Below, one piece after another: positions 59,175-64,000 of a stretch of DNA of 64,000 nt. The position numbers were made by a program, and so were the translations under genes. The notes beneath the pieces were generated by a model, which ran no database searches, was not told the origin of the DNA, and saw only the letters and a program-made list of their open reading frames with translations. Each line of letters begins with the position of its first letter. The stretch's first letter is position 1. Location of the stretch: assembly GCA_032173965.1 (NCBI GenBank), contig CM063283.1, positions 112,973,108-113,037,107 on the forward strand. Reading direction: 5' to 3'. Source of the stretch: Sitta carolinensis. Taxonomy: Eukaryota > Chordata > Aves > Passeriformes > Sittidae.

Positions 59175-59345
59175 CTGGATGATGTATGAGGAGGGGTTGG
59201 GGGAGCTGGGTTTCATTAGTTTGGAGAAAAGCAGGCTAATGGGGAATCTCATTGCTAATTTCAACTCCTTAATGGGAGGTTGGAGCAAAGGGAGAGCCAG
59301 ACTCCTCCAGAGGTGCACAGTGGCAGCAGGGAAAATGCCAATTCG
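59175..59345 (+). mobile_element. Old CR1 LINE fragment
   Basis: AGTTTGGAGAAAAGCAGGCT, AATGGGAGGTTGGAGCAAAG, GCAGCAGGGAAAATGCCAAT: diverged form of the CR1 internal 3' sequence. Confidence 0.65.
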
Positions 59346-60655
59346 ATATTTGGGAATGAATGTTCCCAGTGTGAGTGAGTGAAAGCTTCCTCTGGGGGAG
59401 TCTCTGATCTGGAGTGGAGTGGCCAAAGCCCAGAGCAAGCCCAGCAGGTCAGAGTAGAGACCTGAAACTTTCCAGTCCAAGTTCCTCTTTAATTCTGTGT
59501 CCCCTCTGCATGGCTTATTTTCAAAATGTCACATCATTAACTTAGAGAGTCAAAGGAAAATAAGGTTTGGCTTGGTTTTTTTAATGTGCCCCTGTGTTTG
59601 GTTCTATTTTAAGAATTGTCCTTCCTCCTCACAATTTTCTTCCTGGTTTTATTCCTGCGTGTGTTGGCACTCCATGAGCCAGAGACAAAAGGGGGAGTAT
59701 CAATATAAGAATAATTGAAACAGCAACTAGCTGCAAACTTCTGAGATATTTTTTTCTGATATTTTTGCTTTATCCTTTTTTGTAGGAGTGAGGGAAAACT
59801 AGCTGTGGTGCTCAAGAGTGAAGTAGCAAGAGTCTCAAGAGTAGAGTCAGGGAAAAGGAATAAAGAATAAAGAAAAAAATCATTGCAAAGTTCTCTTTTC
59901 TGTGGTAGACCAGAGAGGTAAGAATTTTTTTCAGTTGTTCTTGATCATATTTTTGGTGTCTGAATGAGGACCTATGCTGAAAGTGAGTGCTAAGGAACTA
60001 TTTCTGTTTTTTTTTTAACTGCCTTTCTCTGCAACAGTCCCTCAGAAATAAGCAGAAGATTCACTTTCTTGTAGTGAATTAAAGTAAAGGAACCAGTTAG
60101 ATTTTTTTTAAGTACCTGGCTATCCAAGGCAGTTATTTGTCCCCATATTTCTCATCTGAGCAGCTGAATTGTGAGCTCACTGGAGGGAGAGGAGGGCAGC
60201 AGCTGATGGTCGGGGCATCCCAAAAAAGGGCTTCCCTCGCTGTCTGCACACCATATTCTCACTGGGGACAACAAAGAGGGGGAGCAAGAGCCTAAAAACG
60301 AGGTTTAGAGCGTGGAGAGGGAATGCAAGGAGGCAGGTATGTGGCAGGGCTGCATTGCAGCTGTGACTTACTCCTCCAGAATTCCACTTGCCCCACAGGG
60401 GCAGAGGACACACACAGGAGTGAAAATCCCTGTCGTGCTGTCCCGGCGTGCTTGGCACCCTCATCTGCATGTTGGCTCAGCTCCTCTGGCTGGGAGCTTT
60501 GGGGTGCACGTGTTCCTCCTCCTCACCTTCCTCCTCCTCCTGCAGCTGCTGTAAGGAGGGCTGGGCTGGAGCAGCCCTTTCCTGGGAGCCCCAAAAATGT
60601 CTGGTGAACTCTCAGGGTCCTGCTCCTCCTCCCATTGCTCCTGGCATCCCTGCAG

Positions 60656-60840
60656 CACCAGGGATGCCTCCTCCAAAGGGAGTTTGCACCAGAGATGCTT
60701 TCTCCAAAGGGAGTTTGCACCAGATGCCTCCTCCAAAGGAGTTTGCACCAGGATGCCTCCTCCAAAGGGAGTTTGCACCAGGGATGCCTCCTCCAAAGGG
60801 AGTTTGCACCAGGGATGCCTCCTCCAAAGTGAGTTCGCAT
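60656..60840 (+). repeat. Minisatellite, six copies of a 29-31 bp unit
   Basis: Unit: GATGCCTCCTCCAAAGGGAG then TTTGCACCAGG. Copies begin at 60,663, 60,694, 60,723, 60,752, 60,783 and 60,814, differing by a few bases and 2-bp length changes. Frames through it on both strands repeat but lack any sign of being genes. Confidence 0.95.
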
Positions 60841-61309
60841 TCAGCAGCGTGAATAAACAGAGCCATCCTGAATTTGAAAGGAAAGGCTGTATATTTGTGC
60901 CCCTAAAAAAGACAATTAACAATGAAGCTGTAGTGGCTGGCCGGCAGGCTGTAAGTTCACAGAGTAAAGGGTCTCAGGAAATAACATCTTTGGAAAATAA
61001 AGGCCCAGCTCTCCCAGCTTGAAATAGCAACTTCAAACAAGGCGCTGTTATGGTTGAAACAAAGGATGAAGCTCATTTACTCTGCCATTCAAACGCGACT
61101 GAAACAAAATATTTATACAGGTTTTTTTTGGGGGGAAATGGGGGTATCGAATGGCTTTTCACTCAGACATAGATTGTTCACAGCTAAAATAAAACACTGC
61201 TGACTGTCCCCACTGGAGAGTTCTCCCCACGGTGTTAGGCACACAAAGTGTGACCAAGGTAATTTCTGCGAAGGCATCCCAGTGAGTCACAAAGTGCAGT
61301 GAGTTATTT

Positions 61310-61327
61310 GTGTGTGTGTGTGTGTGT
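61310..61327 (+). repeat. TG dinucleotide microsatellite
   Basis: Nine GT units. Confidence 0.95.
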
Positions 61328-62444
61328 CATTACTCTGAGCACATGCAAACCAACACGGCTAATTACTGCCCAGAAAAAAAAAAAATAAAAAATTACTGTG
61401 TCAAAGTTTGAGCAGCAGCAGATATTGCTACATTTTGCCCTTAAAGTGCTACGTTTCACCTTTATAACTCTCAAAGCCAGGTAAACTCCCAGCTGCATAA
61501 AGTATAAAAATTTGAAGTGGTTATGCATCTGGGGTTTTTTTGGTTTTTTTTTTCATTAAGTGAAAATGTTGCAGGCATGGCTCAAATAATGTTGCCAGTG
61601 GACAGGAGAGATGCCTAACGCATGAACTGTAGGATGATGCCTCATATGCTTGAAAAACCTAAACCTTTACCTTTCATATTGAAGCAGAAGATTAGTTGTT
61701 AGGCTAGCTAGTGCTTGAGAGATTGCTCATACCATTTGGGGTGTATTTAATTAATTTCATGCAGTCTGAGGCATAAAACAAAAAGCACATGTTAATATTT
61801 TAAGGCCAAGTGTATTCAGAAACAACAGAGCTTAATAATTGCTCTTGGATGACTGGGTTCAAAAAGGTATGTTTGAGCTTCCTTTTGCAGCAGAGCTTTT
61901 TCTTTTATTCCCTGCTGGTTTCATTTAAGAATTACTTTGCTTGTGCACAAGCTTGTGATTCTCCTGGTCAGCTCACTAATCACTGTGATGTGCCCTTCAG
62001 TGCAGTGAGAGCAGGAATTCATCTCGCTGGGTATGGGCCCCCTCTTTTCCTCCCCCCTCACCAAAATGTAGAGGAGTTTGGCATCGTCATTCCGTGGCTG
62101 TAAAAGTTGCGTGCTGGCACTTTGGGAAGGTGTGACAGCTGTTTAAAAACTTTGCCTTAGCCCTAGGTGTGTAGATAATGATGTTCACAGCACAGAGTGA
62201 GAAAGCCCACGGCTCAGAGCTCTGTCACTGCTGCTCTTGTGCTTCTCTAAGTGGGAACTGTCCGTGTGAGCACTGGGAATATTTTTGGAACAATGACTTC
62301 AGATTATTTTTTTTTCATGCTGACATATTCTACTGTTGTGTCAGGGCTTGGGCCTTGGCATTATGGAATTTGTTCATCTTTTATGTTTTCTTTTACCTTC
62401 TTTATTGCTCTCAACTGACTTCATTCTCATTCAGCTGGAGCAGA

Positions 62445-62757
62445 GGACACTGAGCTCCCAGCTCCTCTGATGGACAGCTCTGATCTCTACTCCTTGCACA
62501 GGGACAGCACCCAGGGAGCAGCTGGAGCTGAGTCAGGAGGGTTTAGGGTGAATTTTAGGGCAAGGTTCTTCCCCCGAGGGTGCTGGGACTCACTGCCTAG
62601 GGAATGGGTACAGCCTGAGGCTGCCAGAGCTCCAGGAGCCTTTGGGCAGCACTATCAACACAGCAATGAGATTCCTGGGGTTTTCCTATGCAGGGCCAGA
62701 AGCTGGACTTTGATATTCCTTGTGGGTTCCTTCCAACTCAGGATATTCTGTGATTAA
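62445..62757 (+). mobile_element. CR1 LINE fragment
   Basis: GGACACTGAGCTCCCAGCTC, AGGGCAAGGTTCTTCCCC, GGTTCCTTCCAACTCAGGAT then ATTCTGTGATT: plus-orientation 3' end. Confidence 0.85.
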
Positions 62758-63062
62758 TCCCAGAGCAAACTCCCAGTTCTCTTTTTCACCTCGTTGACTT
62801 TTGTCTGTGGAGCAAGCTGTGCGAGCCAAGTGCTGGGCAGTGGCAGAATTCGTGGCACTGAAAGTGAGAATGGAGTAATTTTTAATCACTTGATTCCTTT
62901 TGGCAAGTGAAGGCCATGATTTCATCCGTGGATCCCTCTTACTGCATGTTCAGTGCATAGACACGTCCTTCCAAAAAGCACAGCCGTGACTCTCGTTGTG
63001 GTCAGTGAATAAGAATATCTCTGTTTACACAATATTTTGAAATTCATTCCTGGCAGGTGCTG

Positions 63063-63422
63063 CGGGCTGGGACCTGAGGGAGCTGGGGTTGCTCAGCCTG
63101 GAGAAAAGGAGGCTCAGGGGGGACCTTCTGGCTCTGCACAACTCCCTGACAGGAGGGGCAGGGAGGGGGGATCAGGCTCTGCTCCCTAGGAATAAGAGAC
63201 AGGACAAGAGGAAATGGCCTCAGGCTGTCCCAGGGGAGGCTCAGGCTGGACATCAGGAGGAATTTCTGCACTGAAGGGCTGTTAAGCTTTGGAGGTTTGG
63301 AGTGCCCATCCCTGGAGGTGTCCAAGGAAGGCCTGGATGTGGCACCTAGTGCTCTGGGCTGGGTGACATGGGTCAAAGACCTTGGAGGTCTTTACCAACT
63401 GCATGATTCTGGGATTCTACTG
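63063..63422 (+). mobile_element. CR1 LINE fragment (360 bp)
   Basis: GGAGCTGGGGTTGCTCAGCC, GGAGAAAAGGAGGCTCAGGG, GACAGGACAAGAGGAAATGG, CATCAGGAGGAATTTCTGCA, CATCCCTGGAGGTGTCCAAG, GATTCTGGGATTCTAC. One of the best-preserved copies in the window. Confidence 0.93.
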
Positions 63423-64000
63423 GGCCATGTGTTTTTAAGTTCTGAGAGTGAGGGAGAAGTTGATGGCTTCTCTCTGACCCAAGCTAAAATTCAGGAGTGG
63501 AGCACTGTAGTCAGGAGCATTCACCCCACTCCGTGTTGAGGATCTCAGCCTGAAGTGTCCGGAGCAAAAATTCATCTATTGAGTGAGCTTGACTAAAACA
63601 ACCCATGTGTAAGATGTACACCCTGTTTTATTGATCTGCTCTCCTGCTGGAAGGCTGTTCAGGCCTGTCCATCAAGGACTCCAGCCCTACTCCCACAGAG
63701 TAGGAAAAGCAAAGGCGATGCCAGACTGAGCTGTAAGTGGGTGAGTAGATGGTTGTGTCCACTGGTGCGTACTTTGGCAGGCTTGGAAAACTTCCTGTGT
63801 TTCCTTCACAGCCATCTCTGGGAAGCTCTGTTCCATCCTAGCCAAGCTGTCTGTCTTTTTGCTTTTACTTCCCCAGGGGCACAATGTCAAATTAGTCATT
63901 TTTACAAGAGCAGGGAGCTTTATAGCAGCCCCAACATACGTTCTCTGGAGCACTGACAAGATAAATTCACTTTATACAAATACAAGCAGCAGTTGCTGTA

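Larger units (their letters stand above)
59346..62444. other. Upstream flank of ETS2, no gene recognised
   Basis: Holds the 31-bp minisatellite and the TG repeat; otherwise unique AT-rich sequence. The next gene upstream in other vertebrates, ERG, is not reached. The end of the window (63,423-64,000) is also plain. Confidence 0.6.

Noticed and set aside
1..64000. tRNA, rRNA or snoRNA genes
   Set aside because: No B-box-like GGTTCGANTCC with a matching A-box, and no other structured RNA, was found by eye on either strand; a covariance-model scan would be decisive.

Overview
The window is bird nuclear DNA, most likely from a songbird. It is vertebrate-style sequence with long introns, one CpG island and GT-AG splicing. 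It carries about two dozen fragments of the avian CR1 LINE, recognisable by their 3' tails (AGAATGGTTTGGGTTGGAAG in one direction, its complement in the other), and three solo retroviral LTRs. No bacterial or viral gene organisation is present.

Only one protein-coding gene can be supported: ETS2, on the minus strand. A CpG-island promoter with a non-coding first exon lies near 56.7-57.45 kb. Nine coding exons run down to a stop codon at 44,169-44,171, and a 3' UTR ends near 42.8 kb. All splice sites and phases fit, giving 1,440 nt of coding sequence (479 codons plus stop). The protein has the N-terminal MAP-kinase site, the Pointed domain, the serine-rich and autoinhibitory segments and the C-terminal ETS DNA-binding domain.

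Layout: 1-42.8 kb is intergenic DNA downstream of ETS2. It holds two minisatellites, many CR1 fragments, a 165-bp inverted duplication, a very AT-rich G-poor island and a facing pair of LTRs around 34.7-37.2 kb. 42.8-57.4 kb is ETS2, with another LTR and small CR1 pieces in its introns. 57.4-64 kb is the upstream flank, with CR1 fragments, a 31-bp minisatellite, a TG microsatellite and a candidate enhancer carrying an ETS / E-box / GATA cluster about 1.5 kb from the promoter. In other vertebrates (from memory) ERG lies beyond the 5' side of ETS2 and PSMG1/BRWD1 beyond the 3' side; neither reaches this window.

I found no convincing new gene system. The points most worth checking are: an ATG-less reading frame that runs through ETS2 exon 1 in phase with the normal start; the inverted LTR pair and the near-identical 26-bp direct repeats around it; the inverted duplication at 23.6/26.5 kb; and an array whose every unit resembles a splice donor at 1.0-1.3 kb. 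Enhancer calls are inferences from motif content only.
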